A stretch of 64,000 nucleotides of DNA from Klenkia soli (GTDB lineage Bacteria > Actinomycetota > Actinomycetes > Mycobacteriales > Geodermatophilaceae). Where the stretch lies: contig NZ_FNIR01000006.1 of NCBI RefSeq assembly GCF_900103975.1, positions 124,001-188,000 on the forward strand, given 5' to 3'. Shown in pieces: positions 38,009 to 48,228 of this stretch. A model generated the notes under the pieces. The model did no database searches, was not told the DNA's origin, and saw only the letters and a program-made list of their open reading frames with translations. The position numbers and the translations under genes were made by a program. How positions within the stretch are numbered: position 1 is the stretch's first letter; each line of letters opens with the position of its first letter.

Positions 38009-38413
38009 TCAATCCGGGACGGGTGCGGTGAGCGGGTCGGGGGACCGGCGCACGCGGCCCTCCGGCGTCACGACGGCGAAGCCCTCGCGGACCCAGTACT
38101 CGTAGCCGCCGATCAGCTCGCGCACCCGCGTGTACCCCTGCTCGACAAGTGCGAGGGCGGCCTTGGTGCTGCCGTTGCAGCCCGGGCCCCAGCAGTGGAC
38201 GACGAGGTCGGCGTCGCGGTCGGGCAGCACCTCGGCGGCCCGGGCGACGTCGGGGAGGTGGACGGCGGCGGGCAGGTGGCCCTGGTCCCAGGCCTGAGGC
38301 GACCGGACGTCGACCACGACCGGGCCGGCGCCGGCGGCTCGGGCAGCAGCCAGGTCGGCGGGGTCGGTCTCGTGGGCGAGCTTGGCGGCGAAGAAGTCGG
38401 CGGCGCTGGTCAT
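38009..38413 (-). CDS. rhodanese-like domain protein
   Basis: Single-domain rhodanese of 134 aa. VVDVRSPQAWDQGHLPAAVHLP is the substrate-binding part and VHCWGPGCNGSTKAA holds the active-site Cys in the loop C-N-G-S-T-K. IGGYEYWVREGF is the usual end. The ATG at 38413 is the conserved start; the frame runs much further upstream without similarity. It diverges from the Lrp-type regulator with a 93 bp gap, which makes it a possible target of that regulator. Sulfur transfer is the expected activity; the acceptor is unknown. Confidence 0.88.
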   Translation of the reverse strand: MTSAADFFAAKLAHETDPADLAAARAAGAGPVVVDVRSPQAWDQGHLPAAVHLPDVARAAEVLPDRDADLVVHCWGPGCNGSTKAALALVEQGYTRVRELIGGYEYWVREGFAVVTPEGRVRRSPDPLTAPVPD

Positions 38414-38506
38414 GGATCGATCCCACCGTGGACGGCGCCCCCAGGACAGGGGTGATCCATGGCAGGACTGCCGTCCAGCCGGTGGATCCGCGGTACTTTT
38501 GGCCAT

Positions 38507-38959
38507 GTGCCCGCGAACCCACGGCTGGACGACACCGACCGTCGCATCGTCGCCGCCCTGCAGCGCGACGGCCGGCTGACCACCGCCGACCTCGGCCGCG
38601 AGGTCAACCTGTCCGCCAGCGCGACAGCCGACCGGGTGCGACGGCTCACCGACGTCGGGGTCATCACCGGGTACTCGGCGACCGTCGACCCCGAGGCGCT
38701 GGGCTACGCGGTGAGCGCGTTCGTGCGGCTGGCGTACCCGTCGGGGAACTACAAGCCCTTCCACGACCTCGTCGAGGTCACACCCGAGATCGTCGAGGCC
38801 CACCACGTCACCGGCGACGACTGCTTCGTCATCCGGGTCGTGGCTCGATCGATGCGCGACCTGGAGCGGATCACCGGCCGGCTCGCCACGCTGGGCGGCA
38901 TCACCACCAGCGTCGTCTACTCCAGCCCGGTGCCGCGCCGCCACCTCGCCCCGGCCTGA
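38507..38959 (+). CDS. Lrp/AsnC family transcriptional regulator
   Basis: Protein of 150 aa. An N-terminal winged helix-turn-helix (LDDTDRRIVAALQRDGRLT, VNLSASATADRVRRL) is followed by the RAM ligand-binding domain (VVEAHHVTGDDCFVIRVVARSM). I chose GTG 38507 because conserved sequence begins there; the frame is open from 38459. Members bind amino acids and often control a divergent gene, here the rhodanese. The effector cannot be read from sequence. Confidence 0.9.
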   Translation: MPANPRLDDTDRRIVAALQRDGRLTTADLGREVNLSASATADRVRRLTDVGVITGYSATVDPEALGYAVSAFVRLAYPSGNYKPFHDLVEVTPEIVEAHHVTGDDCFVIRVVARSMRDLERITGRLATLGGITTSVVYSSPVPRRHLAPA

Positions 38960-38972
38960 GCCGAAGCCGGCA

Positions 38973-39048
38973 CGGGGTGTCCGGGGTCTGCTGCAGGTGG
39001 GCGGCCATCGCGATGACCGGACACCCTCAGGAATCCGCGGACACCCCG
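38973..39048. repeat. 11-bp inverted repeat between convergent genes
   Basis: CGGGGTGTCCG at 38973-38983 is matched by its perfect complement at 39038-39048, with a further CCGGACACCC at about 39017-39026. The right arm lies in the 3' end of the acetyltransferase gene. It may act as a terminator between the convergent regulator and acetyltransferase genes or be an incidental repeat. Confidence 0.4.
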
Positions 39049-39587
39049 CGCCCGGCCCGCCACTCGGTGGCCAGCAGGCTGCCGATCCAGGCGTCGTGCC
39101 GTACCCCGCGGGCCACGCTGAGACCCCGGGCCGTGCCCTCGACCAGGAACCCGCACTTCTCGGCCACACGGCGCGACGCGTGGTTGCCGACGAGCGCCTC
39201 CCACCGGACGCCGACCAGCCCGCGCTCGACGAAACCCCAGTCCAGGGCCAGACGCACCGCGGCCGTCATCACCCCGCGACCACGCGCCCACGGCGCCAGG
39301 CCGTAGCCGATCGACGCCCAGTCCTCGCCGAAGCGCAGGTCGACGGTGCCGGCGAAGCGGTGCGCGACCTCGATGGCCCACGCTGCGCCGGTGCCGCTGG
39401 CCCACATCCCGGCGACGTGCTCGAGGAACCCGGCGGCGTCCTCCGGTCCGTAGGGCACCGGGATCGTGGTGAACCGCTGCATGTCCGGGTCCTGGCTCTG
39501 CTCCTCGACGGCGGGGGCGTCCGATCCGCGGTGGGCGCGGAGCAGGACCTGCCCGTCGGGGCTGCGCAGCACGGGGACGTCGGTCAT
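39027..39587 (-). CDS. GNAT family N-acetyltransferase, RimJ/RimL type
   Basis: Protein of 186 aa with the GNAT fold. GYGLAPWARGRGVMTAAVRLALDW contains the acetyl-CoA loop, and VGNHASRRVAEKCGFLVEGT is the usual C-terminal helix of the RimL-like group. The ATG at 39587 gives MTDVPVLRS; the frame continues 12 residues further. Substrate unknown, possibly a protein N-terminus or small amine. It diverges from proA with 83 bp between starts. Confidence 0.87.
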   Translation of the reverse strand: MTDVPVLRSPDGQVLLRAHRGSDAPAVEEQSQDPDMQRFTTIPVPYGPEDAAGFLEHVAGMWASGTGAAWAIEVAHRFAGTVDLRFGEDWASIGYGLAPWARGRGVMTAAVRLALDWGFVERGLVGVRWEALVGNHASRRVAEKCGFLVEGTARGLSVARGVRHDAWIGSLLATEWRAGRGVSADS

Positions 39588-39657
39588 CCCGGAACCGTAG
39601 GGGCTGGGTCCCGACGGGCTCACCCGGTTTCCCGGACAGTCAGCGCTGACGGCTGGG

Positions 39658-39663
39658 TACTCT
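39658..39663 (+). promoter_or_regulatory. candidate -10 box for leaderless proA
   Basis: TACTCT lies 7 bases before the GTG at 39671. A weak -35 (CGGACA, 39633-39638) is 19 bp upstream of it. Confidence 0.45.
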
Positions 39664-39670
39664 CGTCGTC

Positions 39671-40921
39671 GTGCCCGAGGTCGACCTGCCGCTGATCGGC
39701 GACGCCGCGCGTCGCGCCCGCGCCGCCGTCCGCGTGCTGCGCACCCTGCCGTCGGCCACCAAGGACACCGCGCTGCTGGCCATGGCCGACGCGCTGGTCG
39801 CGCACACCGCCGACGTGCTCGCCGCCAACACCGAGGACGTCGAGGCCGCGCGGGCGTCCGGCACCCCCGACGCCATGCTCGACCGGCTGCGGCTGGACGC
39901 CGACCGGGTGGCCGGTGTGGCCGAGGCGCTGCGCCAGCTGGTCGCGCTGCCCGACCCGGTGGGTGACGTCGTCCGTGGCTCGACGCTGGAGAACGGGCTG
40001 CAGCTGCGCCAGGTCCGCGTGCCCCTCGGGGTGATCGGCATCGTCTACGAGGCGCGCCCGAACGTCACCGTCGACGCGGCCGGGCTGTGCCTGAAGAGCG
40101 GCAACGCGGCGCTCCTGCGCGGGTCCGCCTCGGCCTACCGCACCAACGTAATCCTGGTGCAGGTGCTCGCCGAGGCCGCGGCCGAGGCCGGGCTGCCGGC
40201 CGACAGCGTGCAGCTGCTGCCGGCCGAGCGCGCCAGCGTCGGCGAGCTGCTGAACGCCCGCGGTCTGGTGGACGTCGTCATCCCGCGCGGGGGCGCCGAG
40301 CTCATCCAGCGGGTGGTGCGCGAGTCGACCGTGCCGGTGATCGAGACCGGCGTCGGCAACTGCCACGTCTACGTCGACCCCTCCGCCGACGGCGCGATGG
40401 CCGAGGCGATCGTGCTCAACGCCAAGACCCACCGGGTGAGCGTGTGCAACTCCGCGGAGACGCTGCTGGTGCACCGCGACTCGCCCCACCTGGGCCGACT
40501 GCTCACCGCTCTGGTCGACGCGGGGGTGACCCTGCACGGCGACGAGGCGGCCCGGGCCGCGCACGAGGCCGTCGTCCCGGCGACCGACGAGGACTGGGCG
40601 ACCGAGTACCTGTCGATGGACATGGCCGTGCGCGTGGTCGACGACCTGCCCGCCGCCCTCGACCACATCGCGGAGTGGGGGAGCGGGCACAGCGAGGCCG
40701 TCGTGGCCGACTCCGCCACCGCGATCGCCGCCTTCGTCGCCGGCGTGGACGCCGCGGCCGTCCTGGTCAACGCCTCGACCCGGTTCACCGACGGCGGCGA
40801 GTTCGGGTTCGGCGCGGAGATCGGCATCTCCACCCAGAAGCTGCACGCCCGCGGCCCGCTCGGCCTGCCCGAGCTGACCTCCACCACCTACGTCGTGACC
40901 GGCAACGGCCACACCCGATAG
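39671..40921 (+). CDS. proA: gamma-glutamyl phosphate reductase
   Basis: Second enzyme of proline synthesis, 416 aa, reducing glutamyl phosphate to the semialdehyde with [32 protein letters not shown] and the catalytic Cys in [13 protein letters not shown] are visible. [16 protein letters not shown] is the conserved C-terminal stretch. Start GTG 39671 with the -10 box 7 bases upstream. It ends in TAG and is followed 7 bp later by the MoxR gene, as in Rv2427c-Rv2426c. Confidence 0.95.
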   Translation: MPEVDLPLIGDAARRARAAVRVLRTLPSATKDTALLAMADALVAHTADVLAANTEDVEAARASGTPDAMLDRLRLDADRVAGVAEALRQLVALPDPVGDVVRGSTLENGLQLRQVRVPLGVIGIVYEARPNVTVDAAGLCLKSGNAALLRGSASAYRTNVILVQVLAEAAAEAGLPADSVQLLPAERASVGELLNARGLVDVVIPRGGAELIQRVVRESTVPVIETGVGNCHVYVDPSADGAMAEAIVLNAKTHRVSVCNSAETLLVHRDSPHLGRLLTALVDAGVTLHGDEAARAAHEAVVPATDEDWATEYLSMDMAVRVVDDLPAALDHIAEWGSGHSEAVVADSATAIAAFVAGVDAAAVLVNASTRFTDGGEFGFGAEIGISTQKLHARGPLGLPELTSTTYVVTGNGHTR

Positions 40922-40928
40922 GAGCCCC

Positions 40929-41812
<884 letters not shown>

Positions 41813-41813
<1 letters not shown>

Positions 41814-43213
41814 TGGTCGACGGCGGCCTCCCGGCCCACCTGGACGGCTTCGTGCGCGCGGTGCGCGAGGCCGGCATCCCGGTGGGCATCTCGGCCGCCG
41901 TCGACGCGGCCCAGGTGCTCACCGTCGTCGACCTGCTCGACCGCGAGCAGCTGCGGCACGGGTTGGCGGCCGTCCTGCTGCAGCGGGCCGCCCAGCGGCA
42001 GACCTACGACGTGCTGTTCGACCTGTGGTGGCCGCTGTCGGACCGGCCCGCGGTCCCCGCGGAGGTCGACGAGGACGCCCCCGCACCCGAGGACGGCATC
42101 CCCGACGCCGACCGGCAGGCGGCGTTGGCCGCCGAGCTGCGCGCCGAGCTGCTGCGCCGGCTGCTCGACGGCGACGAGGAGGCCCTGCGCCGCTTCGCCC
42201 GCATGGCCGTCGACCAGCTCGGCCAGGGCCAGCCCTCGCCGTCCGGGCAGTCGTTCTTCTCCTACCGGGTGCTGCGGGCGCTGAGCCCGGACACCCTGGT
42301 CTCGCAGCTGCTGGACGGCCTGCTCGGCGGCGCCGACCGGGGTGGGTTGGCCGAGCAGGTCGCCCGGCAGACCGTGCGCGAACGGCTGGCCGCGTTCCGG
42401 GCCGCCGTGGAGGCCGAGGTGCGGCGGCGGTCGGCCGCCGAGCGCGGCCGCGACCGGGTCGCCCGGACGGCGGTCAAGCCGCTGGCCGACCAGGTGGACT
42501 TCCTGCGGGCGCAGTCCGCCGACCTGGCCGAGCTGCGGCGGTCGGTGGCGCCGCTGGCCCGACGGTTGGCCGCCCGGCTCTCGGCCAAGCGCCGGCTGGG
42601 GCGGGAGGGCCGGTTGGACTTCCGCAAGACCGTGCGGGCCTCGTTGGCCACCGGCGGCGTGCCGGTGGTGACCCACCACAAGCCGCGCGCGGTGCACAAG
42701 CCCGAGCTGGTGGTGCTCTGCGACATCAGCGGGTCGGTGGCCGGGTTCAGCCACTTCACGCTGATGCTCACCCAGGCGTTGCGCGAGCACTTCTCCGGCG
42801 TCCGGGCGTTCGCGTTCGTGGACTCGACCGACGAGGTGACGCGGTTCTTCTCCCCGGGTGCCGACGTCGCCGACGCCGTGCAGCGGATCGGCCGGGAGGC
42901 CGAGGTGGTCACCTTCGACGGGCACAGCGACTACGGCAACGCGTTCGGGGTGTTCGCCGAGAAGTGGGCGACCGCGGTGGGTCCCAAGACCTCGTTGCTG
43001 GTGCTCGGCGACGGGCGCACCAACTACCGGCAGCCCGGCCTGCCGGTGCTGGCCGACCTGGTGCGCCGGTCGCGCTCGGCCTACTGGCTCAACCCCGAGC
43101 CCGCGCGGCTGTGGGGGAGCGGGGACTCCGCCGCGGACAAGTACGGGCAGGTCATCCCGATGATCGAGGTCCGCAACGCGGCCCAGTTGGCGGAGTTCGT
43201 CACCACGCTGTGA
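41813..43213 (+). CDS. VWA domain protein, CoxE-like
   Basis: Protein of 466 aa, start ATG overlapping the MoxR gene stop (TGATG). The MIDAS motif D-I-S-G-S is in VVLCDISGSVAGFSHF at about residue 302, and LVLGDGRTNYR lies near the C-terminus. No membrane span is seen. It works with the preceding MoxR ATPase; in coxDE-type pairs this maturation role is shown for CO dehydrogenase, but no such gene is nearby. Counterpart: Rv2425c. Confidence 0.88.
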
Positions 43214-43516
43214 GCCGGTCGTGCCTCCGGCACGAATTCCTGTGAGTCGCCGTAACCCAACCCCCCGTGCCCGCGTTGGTCCACGGTGGAGGCAGCCGCA
43301 CCGCCTCCGCGCGCCGACCGGTCACCCCGGTCGGGGGCCGGCGACACGGGGGCGCCGGTCGAGCAGGCCGGACCGGGTCCGCCGTCGCGAGACGGGGACC
43401 GGCCGGCCTGCTCGTGCGCCGCTGCCGCGGTCCAGCGGCGGTCCCGGGGAGCCCGCGGGGCCCGGGCCTGCACGATCTCGACGGTGACCGGCCGTGGACC
43501 GGGCTACGCTCCTCAG
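43214..43516 (+). other. 303-bp intergenic region with a long GNRA-capped hairpin
   Basis: No gene is supported here. The notable feature is at 43361-43413: an 11-bp stem, then 4, 3 and 5 bp interrupted by bulges (A72, G77, G81 in local numbering 433xx, with no matching base opposite), capped by the tetraloop GCGA at 43387-43390. The structure lies about 150 bp after the VWA stop and about 100 bp before nadD. It could be a terminator or a structured leader RNA. The strand is assumed from the flanking genes. Confidence 0.6.
43505..43510 (+). promoter_or_regulatory. candidate -10 box for leaderless nadD
   Basis: TACGCT ends 6 bases before the GTG at 43517. Confidence 0.45.
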
Positions 43517-44242
43517 GTGGCGGGCAGTCGACTGGGCGTGATGGGCGGGACGTTCGACCCGGTCCACCACGGTCACCTGGTCGCCGCCAGCGAGGTCGCC
43601 AGCCTGTTCGACCTCGACGAGGTGGTCTTCGTGCCCACCGGCGAGCCCTGGCAGAAGGCCGACCGCGAGGTCAGCCCCGCCGAGGACCGCTACCTCATGA
43701 CCGTCATCGCGACGGCCTCCAACCCCCGCTTCTCGGTGAGCCGGGTCGACGTCGACCGCGGCACCACCACCTACACGATCGACACCCTCACCGACCTGCG
43801 CCGGCAGCGGCCCGACGCCGAGCTGTTCTTCATCACCGGCGCCGACGCCCTGGCCCAGATCGTCGGCTGGCGGGACACCGCCCACCTGTTCGACCTGGCG
43901 CACTTCGTCGGGGTCACCCGCCCCGGCTACCAGCTGGTCGACGCCGACCTGCCGGCCGGCGCGGTGAGCCTGGTCGAGATCCCGGCGCTGGCGATCAGCT
44001 CCACCGACTGCCGCGAGCGGGTCCGCCGCGGCAAGCCGGTCTGGTACCTCGTGCCCGACGGCGTCGTGCAGTACATCGAGAAGCGCGGCCTCTACCGCGA
44101 CGGCCTGCCGCCCAGCCCGCCCGGGCAGCTGCTGCCCGGCACGGCGGTGCGCCACCTCGGCGCGCCGACCGGCACCACTGCCACCCCGCCGGGGCCGACC
44201 CACGGTCCCGGCACCCCCGAGTTCCAGGAGATTCCCCGATGA
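43517..44242 (+). CDS. nadD: nicotinate-nucleotide adenylyltransferase
   Basis: Enzyme of NAD synthesis, 241 aa, joining nicotinate mononucleotide and [19 protein letters not shown] holds the HxGH nucleotidyltransferase motif, and [21 protein letters not shown] holds the ISST-x-x-R motif. The GTG at 43517 ([11 protein letters not shown]) is 6 bases after TACGCT. A C-terminal tail of about 40 residues, Pro/Gly/Thr-rich, is not conserved. It overlaps rsfS by 4 bp. Counterpart: Rv2421c. Confidence 0.94.
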   Translation: MAGSRLGVMGGTFDPVHHGHLVAASEVASLFDLDEVVFVPTGEPWQKADREVSPAEDRYLMTVIATASNPRFSVSRVDVDRGTTTYTIDTLTDLRRQRPDAELFFITGADALAQIVGWRDTAHLFDLAHFVGVTRPGYQLVDADLPAGAVSLVEIPALAISSTDCRERVRRGKPVWYLVPDGVVQYIEKRGLYRDGLPPSPPGQLLPGTAVRHLGAPTGTTATPPGPTHGPGTPEFQEIPR

Positions 44243-44757
44243 CCGCCTCGACAGAGGCCCGCGAGACCGCGCTGTGGGCCGCCCAGGCCGCGGCCGACAA
44301 GCTCGCCACCGACGTGTCCATCGTCGACGTCAGCGACCGGCTGGCCATCACCGACGCCTTCGTGCTGGCCTCGGCTCCCAACGAGCGCCAGGTGCAGTCC
44401 ATCGTGGACGAGGTCGAGGACCGGCTCCGCGAGCACGGCATCAAGGCCGTCCGCCGCGAGGGCGTGGCCGAGTCCCGCTGGGTGCTGCTGGACTTCGTGG
44501 ACGTCGTCGTGCACGTCCAGCACGCCGAGGAGCGGGCCTACTACTCGCTGGAGCGGCTCTGGAAGGACTGCCCGACCATCCCGTTCACCGACAGCGCGCT
44601 GCCGGCGCCCGCGCCCGCTGCGGGTGGGAGTGCCGCGGTGCCGGCCGCGCAGGACGCCGACGCGGTGCCCGGCGGCATCTCCGGCGACGGCGAAGCTGCC
44701 CCGCAGGCGCTCGACCCGGCCACGTCCGACGCCCCGCAGGCCGACACCACCCGGTGA
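44239..44757 (+). CDS. rsfS: ribosome silencing factor RsfS
   Basis: Protein of 172 aa that binds L14 and blocks subunit joining when cells starve. The core at residues 1-118 shows [33 protein letters not shown] and [14 protein letters not shown]. The last 50 residues are an Ala/Pro-rich extension not found in most homologues. It starts with ATG 44239 overlapping nadD and overlaps the phosphatase gene by 4 bp, so three genes form a coupled operon. Confidence 0.93.
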   Translation: MTASTEARETALWAAQAAADKLATDVSIVDVSDRLAITDAFVLASAPNERQVQSIVDEVEDRLREHGIKAVRREGVAESRWVLLDFVDVVVHVQHAEERAYYSLERLWKDCPTIPFTDSALPAPAPAAGGSAAVPAAQDADAVPGGISGDGEAAPQALDPATSDAPQADTTR

Positions 44758-45551
44758 GCGCCGCTGCGGGGGAGCACGCCCCGCCGTCGGTCGAGCGCGT
44801 GCTCGTCTGGCGGCACGGGCGGACCGAGTGGAACGCCAGCGGCCGGTTCCAGGGCCAGCTCGACCCGCCGCTGGACGCCACCGGCCGCGCCCAGGCCGCG
44901 CGGGCGGCGCAGGCGCTGGGCCGGGAGCTGCCGGCCGGCACGCTGGTGGTCACCAGCGACCTCGTCCGGGCCCGGGACACCGCGCAGACCCTCGCCGACG
45001 TCCTCGGCACCACCCTGCGGGTCGAGCCGCGCCTGCGCGAGCACGGCCTGGGCAGCTGGGAGGGCCTGACCCGCGACGACGTCGCCCGCGACCTCCCCGA
45101 GCAGTACGCCGACTGGGTCGAGGGCCGGCCCGTGCGGGGCCGCGGCGGCGAGGACCCGGCCGAGGTGGCCCGGCGGGCGCTGGCCGCGCTGGCCGACCTG
45201 CCGACCGCGCCGGTCGCGGTGCTCGTCACCCACGGCGGCACCGGCGGCCGGCTGGTCGAGGCGCTGCTGGGGCTCGGCCCCGAGCACCGGCGCATCTTCG
45301 GTCCGCTGGGCAACTGCCACTGGACCGAGCTGGCCCACCAGGGCACCCGCTGGCGCGTGCTCCGGCACAACGCCTCGGCGACCGGGGGTGCCCCGGGTCT
45401 GCCGCGGCGGTCCGGGTCCGAGACCGGGCCCGACGTCGCCGAGGCCGCGGGGGTGTCCGACGTCGCGGTCGCCGGGTCGGCGCCGCTCCCCGCGGGGGCC
45501 ACGCCGGACGACGCAGCGCCCACACCGACCGACGCCGACGCCGCCTCCTGA
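44754..45551 (+). CDS. gpgP: histidine phosphatase, probable glucosyl-3-phosphoglycerate phosphatase
   Basis: Histidine phosphatase of 265 aa with the RHG motif in VWRHGRTEWNASGRFQG, the second Arg in TSDLVRARDTAQTL, and the second His in LVTHGGTGGRL. The order nadD-rsfS-this gene matches Rv2421c-Rv2419c, where the third gene encodes GpgP of methylglucose lipopolysaccharide synthesis, so I infer that function. A less specific phosphoglycerate mutase-like activity cannot be excluded. The last 45 residues are a non-conserved Ala/Pro/Asp-rich tail. The start GTG 44754 overlaps rsfS by 4 bp. Confidence 0.8.
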   Translation: MSAAAGEHAPPSVERVLVWRHGRTEWNASGRFQGQLDPPLDATGRAQAARAAQALGRELPAGTLVVTSDLVRARDTAQTLADVLGTTLRVEPRLREHGLGSWEGLTRDDVARDLPEQYADWVEGRPVRGRGGEDPAEVARRALAALADLPTAPVAVLVTHGGTGGRLVEALLGLGPEHRRIFGPLGNCHWTELAHQGTRWRVLRHNASATGGAPGLPRRSGSETGPDVAEAAGVSDVAVAGSAPLPAGATPDDAAPTPTDADAAS

Positions 45552-45619
45552 CCCGGCTCCGGTGTCCCCCGATCGGGGCTGACCAGGAGGTTCCCGGCCG
45601 GTCGCGCCTCGGCGCCGGT

Positions 45620-45625
45620 TAGCCT
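45620..45625 (+). promoter_or_regulatory. candidate -10 box for leaderless degV gene
   Basis: TAGCCT lies 7 bases before the ATG at 45633. Confidence 0.45.
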
Positions 45626-45632
45626 CGCGCCC

Positions 45633-46499
45633 ATGTCCGTCGCCGTGGTCACCGACTCCACGGCGTACCTGCCCGCAGAGCTGGTCGACGAGCTCGGCAT
45701 CGAGGTCGTGCCGCTGTACGTGGTGCTGACCGGTCGGTCCGGCCGCGAAGGCCTCGACGTGGGGTCGGCCGAGGTGGCCCGCACCCTCGCGGTGCGGGGG
45801 CAGCAGGTCACCACGTCACGTCCGACCCCCGGTGACTTCGTGGCCGCCTACCGGCGGCGGCTGGAGGCCGGTGCCGACCGGATCGTGTCGGTGCACCTGT
45901 CCAGGGAGCTGTCGGGGACCTGGGACGCCGCCCGCACCGCCGCGAACCAGGTGGGCGAGCACATCGTGACCGTGGTGGACGGCCGCACCGCGGCGATGGG
46001 TACGGGCTTCGCCGTCCTGGCCGCGGCCCGGGCCGCGGCGGCGGGCGCCGGGGCCGACGAGGTCGCCGCCCTCGCGCAGGGCACGGCGGACGCGACCAGC
46101 ACCCTGTTCGTCCTGGACACCCTCGACCACCTGCGCCGCGGCGGGCGGATCGGACCGGCGGCCGCCGTCCTGGGCACGGCTCTGGCGGTGCGACCCGTCC
46201 TGCACGTGCAGGACGGGCAGATCGTGGTGCTGGAGAAGGTGCGCACGACCTCGCGGGCCGTCGCCCGGTTGGTCCAGCGGGTCGTGGACCTGTGCGGCGA
46301 CCGGCCGGTCGCCCTGGCCGTGCACCACCTCGCGGCCCCGGCCAGGGCCGAGGCGCTGGCGGACCAGCTGCGCGAGCGCGTCCCGCACCTGCGCGAGCTG
46401 CACGTCAGCGAGCTCGGCGCCGCGCTCGGGGCGCACGTCGGGCCCGGTGCGCTCGGCGTCGTCGTCGCCCCCGGCGTCGACCCCGCGCCCGGGGGCTGA
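45633..46499 (+). CDS. DegV family fatty-acid-binding protein
   Basis: Protein of 288 aa. VAVVTDSTAYLP at the N-terminus, TSRPTPGDFVAAY, VHLSRELSGTWDAAR and LDTLDHLRRGGRIGPAAA are family signatures. DegV proteins bind a fatty acid and, as FakB, present it to the fatty acid kinase FakA; no fakA-like DAK gene is in the window. The gene corresponds to Rv2417c. It converges with the membrane protein gene. Confidence 0.9.
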   Translation: MSVAVVTDSTAYLPAELVDELGIEVVPLYVVLTGRSGREGLDVGSAEVARTLAVRGQQVTTSRPTPGDFVAAYRRRLEAGADRIVSVHLSRELSGTWDAARTAANQVGEHIVTVVDGRTAAMGTGFAVLAAARAAAAGAGADEVAALAQGTADATSTLFVLDTLDHLRRGGRIGPAAAVLGTALAVRPVLHVQDGQIVVLEKVRTTSRAVARLVQRVVDLCGDRPVALAVHHLAAPARAEALADQLRERVPHLRELHVSELGAALGAHVGPGALGVVVAPGVDPAPGG

Positions 46500-46551
46500 G
46501 CCCGGCGCCGGCCCCGGCCGCGGACCCGGTGCTGCCGACCGGGCTGGGGCC

Positions 46552-48153
46552 TCAGCAGTGCCCGGACGGCAGCCAACCGCTGGTCACGGTGTAGGTGCCG
46601 GCCCGCGTGGCCCGCAGGTCGACCGTGCCGGCGGCGTCACCGGGCGCCAGGCAGCCCTCACCCACGAGCGTCAGGCGCTCGTCCCAGTACAGGGACAGCC
46701 GGACGTCGCCGGGCCGGTCGACGGACACGGTCAGCTCCCGCCGGCCGCTGTCCACCACCTGAGCCGGCCCGGCCAGCACCACCCCGGGGCCGTCGACGGC
46801 CCAGAGCGACCAGGTGTCGTCGGACCACACCCGCTCCAGGCCCGGCACGCCCGCACGCACCAGGGCGGCCTCGCCCCGGGCGGCCCAGTCGGGACGCTGC
46901 GTGGACAAGGCGACGTAGGAGACGCCGCGCGCCCGCAACCAGGCCAGGTAGGTGTCGTCGTCCAGCGAGCCGTCGTAGAACAGCCCGTTGCGGGCGACGT
47001 CCAGCTGCCGGGTCCACCCCCGGGCCAGCGGGACCTGCTGACCCATCGCCGCGTCCGAGTGGTCGCCCAGCGGCACCACCTCCACCCGGCCCACCGGGCC
47101 CCGGCGCGCCAGCTCCGCCAGCATCGGTGCGCTCGTCCGGTCCAGGGTCGTCGTGTCCCGGGGGTTCAGGTCCCGCGGCACCAGCGGGGGCAGGAGCCAG
47201 GTCACCAGCACTGCTGCCAGACCCACCAGCAGGGCCGGTCGGCGCGGCACCGCGACCAGCACCGGTACCGCGAACAGCAGCACCATGCGGGTCGAGTTCG
47301 AGCCCACCGGGTCCGGGACCAGCCACGTCGCCAGGAGCAGCACCGCCGTCAGGGCCGCCCCGGTCGCCACCACCGGGGCCCGGCGCGCCGCCACGGCCAG
47401 CACCACCAGCGCGGCCAGGGTCGCGGCCAGCATCTGGTGCGCGCTCCCGGTCATCGGCCCCCCGGCTGCGTCGAGCGCCAGCATCCCCGCCAGCGGCACC
47501 GCTGCCCCGGCCAGCACCGCCAGCACGTCCCACCCGGGCCGTGACCTCCTCCCGGCGGCCACCCACCACGCCACGGCAGCGAGGCCGAGCAGCACGGCGG
47601 TGACCGGGCTCAGCGCCCCCGACAGGGCCGCGAGCACCCCGGCCGTCACCCGCCGGGTCGTGGTGCGGGTGGTCGGTGTCGTCACCGCGACCAGGGCCAG
47701 CAGCCCCACCGCGGTCCCCGTCGCGAACGTCGTCCGGCCCGACAGCTGGTTCGCCAGGAACGCCAGGGCCGCCAGGACCCCCACCACCCGGGTCCGGACC
47801 GCTCCGGCCCGCACCAGCAGGGCCGTCGTCGCCGACGCCCCCACCGTCGTGCTGACCACCCCCGCCACCGCCGGGCCCACCAGGGCCAGCAGCCACGGGG
47901 CCAGCAGGCTGTAGGAGAAGGCCGGCGAGCCGGCGTACCAGCCCAGGTCGACCGGCTGCCCACCGGCGGAGGCGGCCCAGGACTGCCACCAGCGCTGGGC
48001 GACGAGGTCGCCCCCGACCACCGGCAGCAGCTCCACCGCGATCGCGCCGAGCAGGCCGACGACCGCCGCCAGCACGACGGCAGGCGTTCGGTGCAGACGG
48101 CCGGGACACGACCGCACACTGACCTGGGACCGCACGGGCGTGCATGCTGCCAT
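46552..48153 (-). CDS. polytopic membrane protein of unknown function
   Basis: I do not recognise a named family. The protein has 533 aa from ATG 48153 and about ten hydrophobic segments in residues 20-340 (for example AVVLAAVVGLLGAIAVELL, LLAPWLLALVGPAVAGVV, VLVTWLLPPLVP). A C-terminal part of about 190 residues (YLAWLRARGVSYVAL, WSDDTWSLWAVDGPG, a Cys pair near the end) is probably extracellular. The layout resembles GT-C glycosyltransferases or arabinofuranosyl-type transferases, but no catalytic Asp motif is clear. It is convergent with degV and divergent from comEA. Confidence 0.75.
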   Translation of the reverse strand: MAACTPVRSQVSVRSCPGRLHRTPAVVLAAVVGLLGAIAVELLPVVGGDLVAQRWWQSWAASAGGQPVDLGWYAGSPAFSYSLLAPWLLALVGPAVAGVVSTTVGASATTALLVRAGAVRTRVVGVLAALAFLANQLSGRTTFATGTAVGLLALVAVTTPTTRTTTRRVTAGVLAALSGALSPVTAVLLGLAAVAWWVAAGRRSRPGWDVLAVLAGAAVPLAGMLALDAAGGPMTGSAHQMLAATLAALVVLAVAARRAPVVATGAALTAVLLLATWLVPDPVGSNSTRMVLLFAVPVLVAVPRRPALLVGLAAVLVTWLLPPLVPRDLNPRDTTTLDRTSAPMLAELARRGPVGRVEVVPLGDHSDAAMGQQVPLARGWTRQLDVARNGLFYDGSLDDDTYLAWLRARGVSYVALSTQRPDWAARGEAALVRAGVPGLERVWSDDTWSLWAVDGPGVVLAGPAQVVDSGRRELTVSVDRPGDVRLSLYWDERLTLVGEGCLAPGDAAGTVDLRATRAGTYTVTSGWLPSGHC

Positions 48154-48215
48154 CCACAACCGGGAGCCCTGTCCACAGATGTGCCGGAGGCCCTCTCGGG
48201 AGGCCGGCGGGGACC

Positions 48216-48221
48216 TAGCGT
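48216..48221 (+). promoter_or_regulatory. candidate -10 box for leaderless comEA
   Basis: TAGCGT lies 7 bases before the GTG at 48229. Confidence 0.45.
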
Positions 48222-48228
48222 GCCCGCC

